A DNA stretch of 64,000 nucleotides from Pseudomonas cichorii (GTDB lineage: Bacteria; Pseudomonadota; Gammaproteobacteria; Pseudomonadales; Pseudomonadaceae), in contig NZ_BLVZ01000014.1 in NCBI RefSeq assembly GCF_015471405.1, positions 124,001 through 188,000 of the forward strand, given 5' to 3'. Of the stretch, positions 43,199 through 52,474 are shown one piece after another. Within the stretch, counting starts at the first letter, position 1. Every line of letters starts with the position of its first letter. The notes beneath the pieces are model-generated. The model was given only the letters and a program-made list of their open reading frames with translations. It ran no database searches and had not been told where the DNA came from. Position numbers and translations under genes: made by a program.

Positions 43199-43367
43199 GT
43201 TGGATACTCGCAGCAGTTAAGGAGCCGCTACTGTGCGAAAGCAATCTTAGGAAAAGCTTAAGGTGCAACAGATCGTTACATCTTCTCGACATATGGCTCT
43301 ACGCGAGCCTCGGCCATAACGGCATGATGGCGCCCGCCCTCCCCCAACCCATTGCCCGGAACCTCTT

Positions 43368-44030
43368 ATGCGTCTGCTCCTGGTGGAAGATGATCGCGCC
43401 ATCGGCCAAGGCATCAAAGTCGCCTTGAACACTGAGGGCTATACGCTTGACTGGATCGAGGACGGGCTCAGCGCCCTGCATGCCCTGCGCAGCGAGCGCT
43501 TTGATCTGTTGCTGCTGGACCTCGGCTTGCCACGTCTGGACGGCTTCGACCTGCTGCGCCAGTTGCGCGCCGAAGAGCAATCGCTGCCGGTGCTGATCCT
43601 GACCGCTCGTGACGGTACGCAAGACCGCATCGCCGGGCTGGATGCAGGAGCGGATGATTATCTGATCAAGCCTTTCGACGTCAACGAACTGAAAGCCAGG
43701 GTGCGCGCCCTGTTGCGCCGCAGCCAGGGTCGGGCACAACCGCTGCTGGAACACGCGGGTATCAGCCTGGACCCGGCGTCGCAACAGGTCAGCTATCAGG
43801 GCAGTGAAGTCCCCATGACGCCCATGGAGTATCAGTTGCTGCATCAACTGATGATCCGTCCCGGCAAGGTCGTCACTCGCGAGCGTCTGTCTACCACGCT
43901 CTATGGCTGGCAGGAAAAAGTCGAAAGCAACACGCTGGAAGTGCTGATCCACAACCTGCGCAAGAAACTGTCCACTGACCTGATCCGCACCGTTCGCGGC
44001 GTCGGTTACCTGCTGGAGCTCAAGGCATGA
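43368..44030 (+). CDS. OmpR-family response regulator
   Basis: The 220-residue regulator has a receiver domain (acidic pocket EDDRA; phospho-acceptor Asp in LLLLDLGLPRLDG; Lys in YLIKPFDVNEL) and a winged-helix C-terminal domain (PMTPMEYQLLHQLMIRPGKVVTRERLSTTLYGW...NTLEVLIHNLRKKL). It resembles QseB/PmrA-type regulators. It overlaps the kinase start by four bases and is divergent from the PepSY/cytochrome genes, its probable targets. Confidence 0.94.
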   Translation: MRLLLVEDDRAIGQGIKVALNTEGYTLDWIEDGLSALHALRSERFDLLLLDLGLPRLDGFDLLRQLRAEEQSLPVLILTARDGTQDRIAGLDAGADDYLIKPFDVNELKARVRALLRRSQGRAQPLLEHAGISLDPASQQVSYQGSEVPMTPMEYQLLHQLMIRPGKVVTRERLSTTLYGWQEKVESNTLEVLIHNLRKKLSTDLIRTVRGVGYLLELKA

Positions 44031-45403
44031 CCTCGGTACGCGCACGAATCCTTGCCCCGGTATTGCTGTTGTTGCTGCTGGGCGATCTGATCATCGGCCT
44101 GCTGGTGCTGCGCGACAGTCACCATGAAATCGAAGAGGTCTACGACGCCCAGTTGGCGCAAAGCGCCCGTTTGCTGCAAGGCGTGCTGCGTCAGCGGGCG
44201 GAAGGTGAAAAGGACCTGAGCAAGCTGTATGAAGCCTTCGATGAAGCCATGAGCCGGGTCGGCACCAGCGGCGTGGCCCATCCTTACGAAACCCGGCTGA
44301 CCTTCCAGGTCTGGCGCACTTCGGGCGAACTGCTGGTCCGTTCAGCCGAAGCCCCGGTACTCAGCGAACCGCCCAAGGAGGAAGGCTCCCACGACCTCGT
44401 GGAAAATGGCCGTGAATGGTGTGGCTTCCTGCTGGCAGATCCACAGCAAGGCTTCCTGATCTGGGTCGGCGAGCGCGACGATGTGCGTCAGGGCCTGATC
44501 CAGATCATTGTGAGTCACACCGTCTGGCCGACCGTGATTGGCGTTCCGTTATTGATCGTGTCGATCTGGCTGGTCATCGGCTGGGGCCTGCGCCCGCTGC
44601 AATCCATGGCTCAGGTGATCCGCAAGCGCGATGCAGAGAGCCTGGAGCCTCTGGCGCTGTCGCCATTGCCAAAGGAGCTGGAGCCCATGCAGACCGCGCT
44701 CAACCGTCTGCTGACCCAGATCGACAACCTGCTGGAACGCGAACGACGCTTCATTGCCGATGCCGCCCATGAGCTGCGCACGCCCTTGACCGTGCTGCGC
44801 ATCCACGCACAGAACGCCCGTCAGGCCGAACTTCCCGAACAACGCCTGGAAGCGCTGGATTTCCTGGTACATGGCGTTGACCGGGCGGCACGCATCGCCA
44901 GCCAGTTGCTGACCATGGCCCGCCTTGAACCGCGCCTGAGCCCGGATCAGTTGAAGACCTTTGAGCTCAATACGCTGGTCCAGGAAGAAATGGCCGAACT
45001 CACGCCACTGGCGCTGGAAAAACGTGTCGAGCTGGTACTGGAGGCCGATGAAGTGTGCGTGATCCACAGCGATCCAGGAGCCATCACCATCGCCTTGCAG
45101 AACCTGCTGACCAACGCCCTCAACTTCGCCCCGGCTGCCAGCGAGATTCGGGTTGTGCTGCAACGTCAGGACGATGGCAGCGCCCACCTGTGCGTAGAAG
45201 ACGCTGGCCCCGGTATCGACGAACAACACAAGGCACGCCTGCTCGAACGCTTCTACAGCAAGGGCAACAGCAATGGCGCAGGATTGGGGCTGGCAATTGT
45301 CGACATGATCGTGCGCAAGCTCGAAAGCAGCCTGCATCTGGGCAACTCACCGCAAGGCGGGCTGCGGGCGGAATTGCGGATCAATAGTCAGGCAGTTTCG
45401 TAA
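44027..45403 (+). CDS. Sensor histidine kinase (QseC-like)
   Basis: The 458-residue inner-membrane kinase has a first membrane helix at residues about 8-30, a periplasmic region of about 130 residues, a second helix (TVWPTVIGVPLLIVSIWLVI), HAMP-like linker, and a kinase core with FIADAAHELRTPLTVLRIHAQ, NLLTNALNFAP and DAGPGIDEQHKARLLERFY, GAGLGLAIVDMIV. It is the partner of the response regulator immediately upstream. Signal is unknown; QseC/TctE-like architecture only tells the class. Confidence 0.93.
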   Translation: MTSVRARILAPVLLLLLLGDLIIGLLVLRDSHHEIEEVYDAQLAQSARLLQGVLRQRAEGEKDLSKLYEAFDEAMSRVGTSGVAHPYETRLTFQVWRTSGELLVRSAEAPVLSEPPKEEGSHDLVENGREWCGFLLADPQQGFLIWVGERDDVRQGLIQIIVSHTVWPTVIGVPLLIVSIWLVIGWGLRPLQSMAQVIRKRDAESLEPLALSPLPKELEPMQTALNRLLTQIDNLLERERRFIADAAHELRTPLTVLRIHAQNARQAELPEQRLEALDFLVHGVDRAARIASQLLTMARLEPRLSPDQLKTFELNTLVQEEMAELTPLALEKRVELVLEADEVCVIHSDPGAITIALQNLLTNALNFAPAASEIRVVLQRQDDGSAHLCVEDAGPGIDEQHKARLLERFYSKGNSNGAGLGLAIVDMIVRKLESSLHLGNSPQGGLRAELRINSQAVS

Positions 45404-45410
45404 ACACCTC

Positions 45411-45469
45411 GTCGCGGGCAAGCACTCCCCCTCATGCGTTGCTTTTGTGGGAGGGGGCTTGCCCGCGAC
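45411..45469. terminator. Inverted repeat between kinase and permease genes
   Basis: GTCGCGGGCAAGC...CCCCCTC and GAGGGGGCTTGCCCGCGAC form a long stem between two convergent genes. It belongs to the GGCTTGCCCGCGAC repeat type and likely serves as a bidirectional terminator. Confidence 0.65.
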
Positions 45470-45478
45470 GCTTTTGAC

Positions 45479-46873
45479 TCATCTGGATGCCGCAGAACTC
45501 ACATATCCCCCTGCCGCCTTGCGACGCACCAGGGCAATCAGCAGAATCGTCCCGGTAACCGCCGCGGTCATCAGCGTTTCATAACGGTAGGTGGGCGTGA
45601 TCAGCATGTATCCCAGCACCAGCGTGATCAGCCCGATCACCAGCCAGGTCAACCATGGGAACAGCCACATCTTGAAGGCCGGCTCCTGGCCTTCCTTCTC
45701 CAGCCTTGTCCGCATCCGCAACTGGGAAACGGCAATCACCAGGTACACCAGCAACGCAATGGCACCAGTGGTGGACAGCAGGAAACCGAACACCTTGCCC
45801 GGAAAGGCGTAGTTCACGAAGCAGCCGACAAAGCCTGCCAGGGTGGAAAGAATCACCGCGACAGTCGGCACACCGCTGCCGGAAACACGTCTGATCTGCA
45901 CAGGCGCTTCGCCCCGTGCGCCCAGGGAATACAGCATCCGCGAGGCGGTGTAGAGGCCGGAGTTCATGCAACTGGTGACCGCCACGAACACCACGATATC
46001 GACCACCATCTTGGCGCCCGGCACATTGATGATTTCCAGTGCCCGCTGGAACGAACCCACTTGCAGCAGGCGCGGGTCATTCCAGGCCACCAGCGACACG
46101 ATGAAGAAGATCGAGAAGATGTAGAAAATCGCGATGCGGTACACCACCAGGTTGGTGGCCTTGCGGATCTTCTCTTTGGGGTTGGCCGTTTCATCGGCGG
46201 CAATGGTGACGATTTCTGCGCCGAAGAATGAAAAGATCGTGATCAATACGCCGCCCAGCACAGCGCCAAAACCATTGGGCATGAAACCGCCGTTCTGCCA
46301 GATCTGAGCGACGCCGGATGTTTCGGCCAGAGGCCAGAAGCCCAGTACGGCCAGGGTGCAGACGCCGATGAACGCCAGGATCGCAATGACCTTCACCAGC
46401 GCGAACCAGTACTCGAATTCACCGAAATTCTTCACGCTCACAAGATTGGTACAGGACAGCGTGATCATGATCAGAAAGGCGAACAGCCAGGACGGCACCG
46501 AGGGCATCCAGGCGTGCAGGATATCGGCACCGGCAATCGCTTCGACCGGAATGATCAGGACCCAGAACCACCAGTACAACCAGCCGATGGTAAACCCGGC
46601 CCATGGCCCGATGGCTTGTCCGGCATAGGTGGAGAACGAACCGCTATCGGGGTTGGCAATCGCCATTTCACCCAGCATGCGCATGACCAGCAAAACCAGC
46701 AGGCCGGCAATGCCGTAAGAGATCAGGATCGCTGGCCCCGCCGTGGCGATGGCCTTGGAGGAGCCGATGAACAGGCCGGCACCAATGATGCCCGCAATGG
46801 AAATCATCGAAACCTGACGAGATGTCAGCCCGTGTTTCAGGGAGCGGTGCTCGTTCTTTTTATGAGAAACCAT
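45479..46873 (-). CDS. gabP: GABA-type amino acid permease
   Basis: The 464-residue amino acid-polyamine-organocation permease has 12 helices and is closest in pattern to E. coli GabP: SMISIAGIIGAGLFIGSSKAIATAGPAIL, MRMLGEMAIANPDSGSFSTYA, GWLYWWFWVLIIPVEAIAGA, FFGAEIVTIAADETANP. GabP imports 4-aminobutyrate with protons. Because amaA-amaB and an omega-type aminotransferase follow nearby, import of a lysine-pathway compound is an alternative. A 278-base region without a gene separates it from amaA. Confidence 0.88.
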   Translation of the reverse strand: MVSHKKNEHRSLKHGLTSRQVSMISIAGIIGAGLFIGSSKAIATAGPAILISYGIAGLLVLLVMRMLGEMAIANPDSGSFSTYAGQAIGPWAGFTIGWLYWWFWVLIIPVEAIAGADILHAWMPSVPSWLFAFLIMITLSCTNLVSVKNFGEFEYWFALVKVIAILAFIGVCTLAVLGFWPLAETSGVAQIWQNGGFMPNGFGAVLGGVLITIFSFFGAEIVTIAADETANPKEKIRKATNLVVYRIAIFYIFSIFFIVSLVAWNDPRLLQVGSFQRALEIINVPGAKMVVDIVVFVAVTSCMNSGLYTASRMLYSLGARGEAPVQIRRVSGSGVPTVAVILSTLAGFVGCFVNYAFPGKVFGFLLSTTGAIALLVYLVIAVSQLRMRTRLEKEGQEPAFKMWLFPWLTWLVIGLITLVLGYMLITPTYRYETLMTAAVTGTILLIALVRRKAAGGYVSSAASR

Positions 46874-47151
46874 GTTCTACCCTCAACGTTGAAGTTGCAC
46901 AGGGCGGCACGCAAAGAGGCAGCCCGACGACGCAACCTGTTTTTGAATAAGCATTCTTGTTGGCGCAGTGTTCCCACCGCTTTATTGGCTTACTTTCAAA
47001 CGGAATTCAGATAGACCGGATGCCGAAAGACCGCCACGGCAAAGCCGGGCGAGTATGAAACTTGCCATTTGTATTTCCTTGAATCGATTTCGTACGGCAG
47101 CAGAAATTGAATGAAATTTATTGTTGTATGGCGTTTTATTCTTTTAAGAAA

Positions 47152-48438
47152 TCAAAGTACGACGCGCAGGCATTGCCCGGCGTGATACAGCGTAAAACCC
47201 GCATCGTAAGCCAGGGTACGCAATGAACTGCCCAGTACCGTCTTGCTCTTCGAGAAGCTGACTGGCAGGGCCTTGGCATCGTTGGTCAGCAGGTAATCGG
47301 CAAAGCATTTGCCCACCAATGTTCCGGTGGTGACACCCCGTCCATTGAAACCGGTCGCGGCCAGGAGGCCGGGGGCTGGCTCGAACAGACGCAGCAAATG
47401 GTCTGGCGTAAAGCCGATACGGCCCGTCCAGGTGCATTGCCACTCGACCTTGCCCAGTTGCGGAAAGTAATGCTGCTGAATGCGGTCGGCCCACTGACGA
47501 ATGAACCACAGCGGGTAATTGCCGGCATTACCCAGGCTACCCAGCAACAGGCGTCCGTGTGCATCACGGCGAATGCTGCTCAATACCGTGCGCGTATCCC
47601 ATGAGCCTTGCCCACCGCGCAGCACGCTTTCCTGCTCGGGGCCACTGAGCGGCAGCGAGGCCACCTGATAGTAGTAACCGGCAAAAATGTGATCCTTCAC
47701 ATCCGTCCATTCGCCCTCGGTGTAGGCATTGGAGGCGATGACGACCTTTTCGGCCCGCACGCTGCCCTTGTCGGTGGAGACTTTCCAGCCATCGTCCGTG
47801 CGTTGCAGCCCGGTTACCGGCGAGTCACCAAACAGCAAGCCGCCACGGGCAACCACATTGGTCGCCATGCCCGAGGCATAAGCCATGGGGTTGACGGTCC
47901 CGGCCCGATGATCCAGCAGCGCCCCGGAGATCTTGTCGGTGCCGCAGGCGTCTTCGCAGGTCTGGCCGGTCAAAAGCTCGACATTGGCACCACGACGCTG
48001 CCACTGCTCGGCACGGCTGCGCAGGTCAGCCAGCCCTTTGGCGTTGTGCGCCATATGCAAGGTGCCAGTGCGGGTTTCCTGACAGTCGATGTTGTACTTG
48101 TCGATGGTGGAGAACACCAGGGCCGGCGCAGCACCCAATGCGCCATTGAGGCGATTGGCTTCAGCGCTGCCCAGAACTTTTTCCAGCTCGTCCGGCGCAA
48201 CCCAGGTCCCGGCGTTGACCAGCCCCACGTTGCGCCCCGAGCCGCCGTGGCCCACTTGATGGGCTTCCACGATACAAACGGACTTGCCACCTTCCAGCAA
48301 TTGAAGGGCGGCGGACAGACCGGTAAAACCGGCCCCGATCACGCAAACGTCGGCGGATAGCTCACCGGTCAACGGCGGGTAGCTCGGCCGTTGCGGCGTC
48401 AGTTGTTCCCACAGGCACCCTTGACGAAATTGCGTCAT
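47152..48438 (-). CDS. amaA: L-pipecolate oxidase (FAD)
   Basis: The 428-residue DadA/glycine-oxidase-type FAD enzyme has the dinucleotide motif VCVIGAGFTGLSAALQL and C-terminal FAD contacts (TGRIGFTPDHLL; ATGFNGRGVTTGTLVGK). In P. putida the homologous AmaA oxidises L-pipecolate to piperideine-6-carboxylate. Identification rests on family resemblance plus position directly after amaB, 59 bases downstream. It begins with ATG near 48438. A related gamma-glutamylputrescine oxidase function is the main alternative but fits the neighbours less well. Confidence 0.88.
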   Translation of the reverse strand: MTQFRQGCLWEQLTPQRPSYPPLTGELSADVCVIGAGFTGLSAALQLLEGGKSVCIVEAHQVGHGGSGRNVGLVNAGTWVAPDELEKVLGSAEANRLNGALGAAPALVFSTIDKYNIDCQETRTGTLHMAHNAKGLADLRSRAEQWQRRGANVELLTGQTCEDACGTDKISGALLDHRAGTVNPMAYASGMATNVVARGGLLFGDSPVTGLQRTDDGWKVSTDKGSVRAEKVVIASNAYTEGEWTDVKDHIFAGYYYQVASLPLSGPEQESVLRGGQGSWDTRTVLSSIRRDAHGRLLLGSLGNAGNYPLWFIRQWADRIQQHYFPQLGKVEWQCTWTGRIGFTPDHLLRLFEPAPGLLAATGFNGRGVTTGTLVGKCFADYLLTNDAKALPVSFSKSKTVLGSSLRTLAYDAGFTLYHAGQCLRVVL

Positions 48439-48497
48439 TGCAGAACTCCAGCCTCATGAAGTTTCAGGCTCGCCGGGCGAGCCTGATGCCCTGTCTG

Positions 48498-49988
48498 TCA
48501 GTCGAAAACAATCCCTTGAGCCAGCGGCAGCTCGCGGGAATAGTTGACGGTATTGGTCTGACGACGCATGTAGGCCTTCCAGGAGTCGGAGCCGGATTCA
48601 CGCCCGCCACCGGTTTCCTTCTCGCCACCAAATGCGCCGCCGATTTCGGCACCGCTGGTGCCGATGTTGACGTTGGCAATGCCGCAGTCGCTGCCGGCAG
48701 CACTCTGGAAAGTCTCGGCCTCACGAATGTCGGTGGTGAAGATGCAGGACGACAGGCCTTGTGGCACTTCGTTGTTCAGGCGCAGCGCTTGCTCGAACTC
48801 GTCGTAAGTCAGCACGTAGAGAATCGGCGCAAAGGTTTCGTGACGCACCACATCACTCTGGGCCGGCATCTCGACGATCGCCGGGGTCACGTAGTAGCCA
48901 TTCGGATATTTGTCCTGCAACTGGCGCTCGCCGCCGAATACCTGGCCGCCCTCATCACGGGCCTTGCTCAGTGCATCCTGCATGGCCGCAAAAGCCTGCT
49001 TGTCGATCAACGGACCGATCAGGTTGCCTTCACGCGGGTCGCCGACACGGACCTTGCCGTAGGCCGCTTTCACGCGGGCAACCACTTCGTCCTTGATGGA
49101 GCGATGCACGATCAGACGGCGCAGCGTGGTGCAGCGCTGGCCAGCAGTGCCCACCGCACTGAACAGAATGCCGCGCACGGCCAGATCCAGATCGGCACTC
49201 GGGGCCAGGATCATGGCGTTGTTGCCGCCCAGTTCCAGAATGCTGCGACCGAAACGAGCCGCGACACGCGGGCCTACTTCACGGCCCATGCGGGTGCTGC
49301 CGGTGGCGCTCACCAACGCGACACGCGGGTCATCGACCAGCGCCTCGCCAGCCTCACGATCACCGATGATCAGTTGTGCCAGACCTTCAGGCGCATCACC
49401 GAAGATTTTCAGGGCCTTTTCAAACAGGGCCTGGCTGGCCAGAGCGGTCAGCGGGGTTTTCTCCGAAGGCTTCCAGATCACAGGGTTACCGCAGACCAGC
49501 GCCAGCGTGGTGTTCCAGGCCCAGACCGCTACCGGGAAGTTAAAGGCGCTGATGACACCGACCACGCCCAGTGGATGCCAGGTTTCACGCATGTGATGGC
49601 CAGGACGCTCGGAGGCGATGGTCAAGCCGTACAGCTGGCGGGAAAGGCCGACGGCGAAGTCGCAGATGTCGATCATTTCCTGCACTTCACCCAGGCCCTC
49701 CTGAGTGATCTTGCCGGCCTCGATGGACACCAGTTCGCCCAGCTCGGCTTTGTGTTCGCGCAGCACTTCACCAAAGATACGCACCAGCTCGCCACGGCGT
49801 GGAGCCGGTACGGTGCGCCACTTCAGAAATGCACTGTGGGCACTGTCGATGCGCGACACGACCTGCGCCTTGCCTTCCAGGCTGACGGAAGCAATCTGGC
49901 TGCCATCGATAGGGGTGTAGACGGGGTAGCCCCCTTCTGTGTATGCATTTTTCGCTACGCCCAGGCTTGCTAACAAATTGGCAACCAC
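48498..49988 (-). CDS. amaB: L-piperidine-6-carboxylate / aminoadipate-semialdehyde dehydrogenase
   Basis: The 496-residue ALDH7-type dehydrogenase has Glu in ELGGNNAMI and Cys in AVGTAGQRCTTLRRL. It makes 2-aminoadipate from piperideine-6-carboxylate in lysine catabolism. The start is placed at a GTG (49988), giving (M)VANLLASLGVAKNAY, because CAGGAG lies eight bases upstream. The frame opens earlier at 50024 but without a ribosome site. It is the first gene of the minus-strand amaB-amaA operon and divergent from a LysR gene. Confidence 0.93.
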   Translation of the reverse strand: MVANLLASLGVAKNAYTEGGYPVYTPIDGSQIASVSLEGKAQVVSRIDSAHSAFLKWRTVPAPRRGELVRIFGEVLREHKAELGELVSIEAGKITQEGLGEVQEMIDICDFAVGLSRQLYGLTIASERPGHHMRETWHPLGVVGVISAFNFPVAVWAWNTTLALVCGNPVIWKPSEKTPLTALASQALFEKALKIFGDAPEGLAQLIIGDREAGEALVDDPRVALVSATGSTRMGREVGPRVAARFGRSILELGGNNAMILAPSADLDLAVRGILFSAVGTAGQRCTTLRRLIVHRSIKDEVVARVKAAYGKVRVGDPREGNLIGPLIDKQAFAAMQDALSKARDEGGQVFGGERQLQDKYPNGYYVTPAIVEMPAQSDVVRHETFAPILYVLTYDEFEQALRLNNEVPQGLSSCIFTTDIREAETFQSAAGSDCGIANVNIGTSGAEIGGAFGGEKETGGGRESGSDSWKAYMRRQTNTVNYSRELPLAQGIVFD

Positions 49989-50027
49989 ATTGATTCTCCT
50001 GCAAATGACACTGGTTGAAATCATTGA

Positions 50028-50049
50028 TGTGGATCAGTATTGATCCGCA
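50028..50049. promoter_or_regulatory. Palindrome in amaB/lysR divergent promoter
   Basis: TGTGGATCA-GTAT-TGATCCGCA has nine-base arms with one mismatch, 40 bases upstream of the amaB start codon. It is a candidate operator for the divergent LysR protein or another lysine-responsive regulator. Confidence 0.45.
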
Positions 50050-50133
50050 ACAGTCCTTGTCACAAACGACCATTTAGAAAAACATGATTCCGTTTTGGAA
50101 TGAACCACCCCGCACGTCAACAGGTAACCGGTA

Positions 50134-51045
50134 ATGTCCAAGCGTTTGATGCCCTCAACGACCGCCTTGCAGTGTTTTGAAGCCTCGGCCCGTCACTTGA
50201 ACTTCACTCGTGCAGCCCAGGAACTGAACCTCACCCAAAGCGCCGTGAGCAAGCAGGTCGCGCAACTGGAAGAGATGCTCTGCCACCCGTTGTTCCAGCG
50301 TATCCGCCGTCGTCTGCACCTGACTCCGGCAGGCGAGTTGTACATGGCCGAGGTGAGCAAGATCCTCATTCAGGTCGACATGTCGAGCCGCTACATCCTG
50401 ACCTATGGCGGCGAGACAGAGGTACTGAAAATCGCCACCCAGCCGACGTTCGGCGACCGCTGGCTGGTGCCGAACCTGAAGGGCTTCGGCAGCCAGAACC
50501 CCGGCATTCACCTGGATATCCGCAGCGAGCTGGAACCCTTCGATCTGGTCAGGGCCAAGGCCGATGTGGCGTTCTTTTTCGGTCAGGGCACCTGGCCCGG
50601 AGCTACTTGCATCGAGCTGTTCAAGGAGGAAATGGTACCGGTGTGTGCGCCGGACCTGCTGGCCAGCAACGGCATCCCGAGCGCCCAGGCCTTGACCGGC
50701 CATACCCTGCTGCAATGCACCTCGCGTCCCGAGGCCTGGCATGAATGGTTTCTGGAGCAGAACCTGCATTCGCAAAGCAGCTATCACGGCCCGCGTTTCG
50801 ACACTTTTTACATGTGCATTCGTGCCGCTCAGGCCGGTTGCGGCATTGCCTTGATTCCGCGCTATCTGGTCAACGAAGAACTGGCCGAAGGCAAGCTGGT
50901 GATTGCCTGGGACCACCCGATGCAGAGCGATGGCTCGCATTTTCTGGCTCATGCCGAACATGCGGCGCAAGTGCCTAAGGTCAAGGCGTTCGTGGAGTGG
51001 ATAAAACAGCGGGTAAAAGCCCGACATTCAGAATTATTGGAATGA
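50134..51045 (+). CDS. LysR-family regulator (GcvA-like) of lysine catabolism
   Basis: The 303-residue regulator has an N-terminal helix-turn-helix (TTALQCFEASARHLNFTRAAQELNLTQSAVSKQVAQLEEMLCHPLFQRIRRRLHLTPAGE) and an effector domain with TYGGETEVLKIATQPTFGDRWLVP, typical of the GcvA group. It lies between amaBA and the aminotransferase-hglS genes, so it could activate both directions. The same gene order is known next to amaB in P. putida. The effector, perhaps pipecolate or aminoadipate, is inferred. Confidence 0.9.
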   Translation: MSKRLMPSTTALQCFEASARHLNFTRAAQELNLTQSAVSKQVAQLEEMLCHPLFQRIRRRLHLTPAGELYMAEVSKILIQVDMSSRYILTYGGETEVLKIATQPTFGDRWLVPNLKGFGSQNPGIHLDIRSELEPFDLVRAKADVAFFFGQGTWPGATCIELFKEEMVPVCAPDLLASNGIPSAQALTGHTLLQCTSRPEAWHEWFLEQNLHSQSSYHGPRFDTFYMCIRAAQAGCGIALIPRYLVNEELAEGKLVIAWDHPMQSDGSHFLAHAEHAAQVPKVKAFVEWIKQRVKARHSELLE

Positions 51046-51194
51046 CACGGCGATTTTATTTCGTTTGCGGGGCATGTCCGTTGTTCGTTTAGATAGACGC
51101 AACGTTCAACACAGCAGGATGCCCCCATGTCTTTGCGTATGCCACCGAACACCGTCCATAGAACCCGCCGTGATTGGTTGCCGGAGCGTTTCCA

Positions 51195-52445
51195 GTGAGC
51201 AACGAAAATATCAGCGCGTCCATTTCATTCGTTCACCCTGTCACCCTTTCCCACGGCAAGAACGCCGAAGTCTGGGACACGAACGGCAAGCGTTATATCG
51301 ACTTTGTCGGCGGCATTGGCGTGCTGAACCTGGGCCACTGCAACCCGCTGGTGGTCAAGGCCATTCAGGAACAGGCCGAAAAGCTCACCCACTACGCCTT
51401 CAACGCCACGCCCCATGATCCGTACATTCAGTTCATGAACACGCTTGAGCGGTTTGTGCCGGTCAGCTATCCCTTCAGCGGCATGCTCACCAACAGTGGC
51501 GCCGAGGCGGCGGAAAACGCCTTGAAGATCGTGCGCAGTGCCACCGGTCGTACGGCGGTCATTGCCTTCGATGGCGCCTTTCATGGCCGTACCCTGGCGA
51601 CCCTGAACCTCAACGGCAAGGTCGCGCCCTACAAACAGCGTATCGGCGTACTGCCCGGCACCGTTTATCACATCCCCTTTCCGAGCAAGGATACGGGCGT
51701 CACCACCGCCGAAGCGCTGAAGGCCATGGAGCGTCTGTTCAGTGTCGAACTCGATGTCAGCGACGTTGCCTGCTTTATCTTTGAAGCGGTTCAGGGCGAA
51801 GGTGGCTTCCTGACCATGGAGCCCGAGTTCGCTCAGGCGCTGCGCGCGTTCTGCGATGACAAGGGCATTGTGTTGATTGCCGACGAGATCCAGTCCGGCT
51901 TCGGTCGCACCGGACAGCGCTTCGCGTTCAGCCGCCTGGGGATCGAGCCGGACCTGATTCTGCTCGGCAAAAGCATCGCAGGCGGCATACCGCTGGGCGC
52001 AGTGGTGGGCCGCAAGCAGTTGCTCGACACCCTGCCCAAAGGCGGCCTGGGCGGCACCTATTCCGGCAACCCCATCGCCTGCGCGGCCGGGCTGGCGTCG
52101 CTGGCGCAAATGAGCGACGAAAACCTGTCTCGCTGGGGCGAAACACAGGAAAACATCATCCTCAGCCGCTACCGTTCCTGGCAGGAGCAAAAGCTGTCGC
52201 CTTACCTGGGCAGGCTGACCGGCGTCGGCGCCATGCGTGGCATTGAACTGATCACCCCCGAAGGCGCACCGGGCACCCAGCAACTGGCGCAACTGCTGCA
52301 ACTGGCCAGAGATGCCGGGTTGTTGCTGATGCCGAGCGGCAAGTCACGGCACATCATTCGCCTGCTGGCACCCTTGACCATCGAGCCGGAAGTCTTGAAT
52401 GAAGGGCTGGATATTTTCGAGCGCTGCCTGGCTGCCCTCGACTGA
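51195..52445 (+). CDS. Class III aminotransferase (2-aminoadipate transaminase type)
   Basis: The 416-residue PLP enzyme has TNSGAEAAENALKI, FHGRT, EAVQGEGGF, DEIQSGFGRTGQRFA and the Schiff-base Lys in LGKSIAGGIPLGAV. The N-terminus SNENISASISFVHPVTLSHG closely resembles the P. putida protein that transaminates 2-aminoadipate to 2-oxoadipate. The start is a GTG at 51195 with CGGAG nine bases upstream. It is followed 29 bases later by hglS, which uses exactly that product. It might also act on 4-aminobutyrate or 5-aminovalerate. Confidence 0.88.
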   Translation: MSNENISASISFVHPVTLSHGKNAEVWDTNGKRYIDFVGGIGVLNLGHCNPLVVKAIQEQAEKLTHYAFNATPHDPYIQFMNTLERFVPVSYPFSGMLTNSGAEAAENALKIVRSATGRTAVIAFDGAFHGRTLATLNLNGKVAPYKQRIGVLPGTVYHIPFPSKDTGVTTAEALKAMERLFSVELDVSDVACFIFEAVQGEGGFLTMEPEFAQALRAFCDDKGIVLIADEIQSGFGRTGQRFAFSRLGIEPDLILLGKSIAGGIPLGAVVGRKQLLDTLPKGGLGGTYSGNPIACAAGLASLAQMSDENLSRWGETQENIILSRYRSWQEQKLSPYLGRLTGVGAMRGIELITPEGAPGTQQLAQLLQLARDAGLLLMPSGKSRHIIRLLAPLTIEPEVLNEGLDIFERCLAALD

Positions 52446-52474
52446 ACTGGAATTTGTGCGGAGAAACGATCCAG

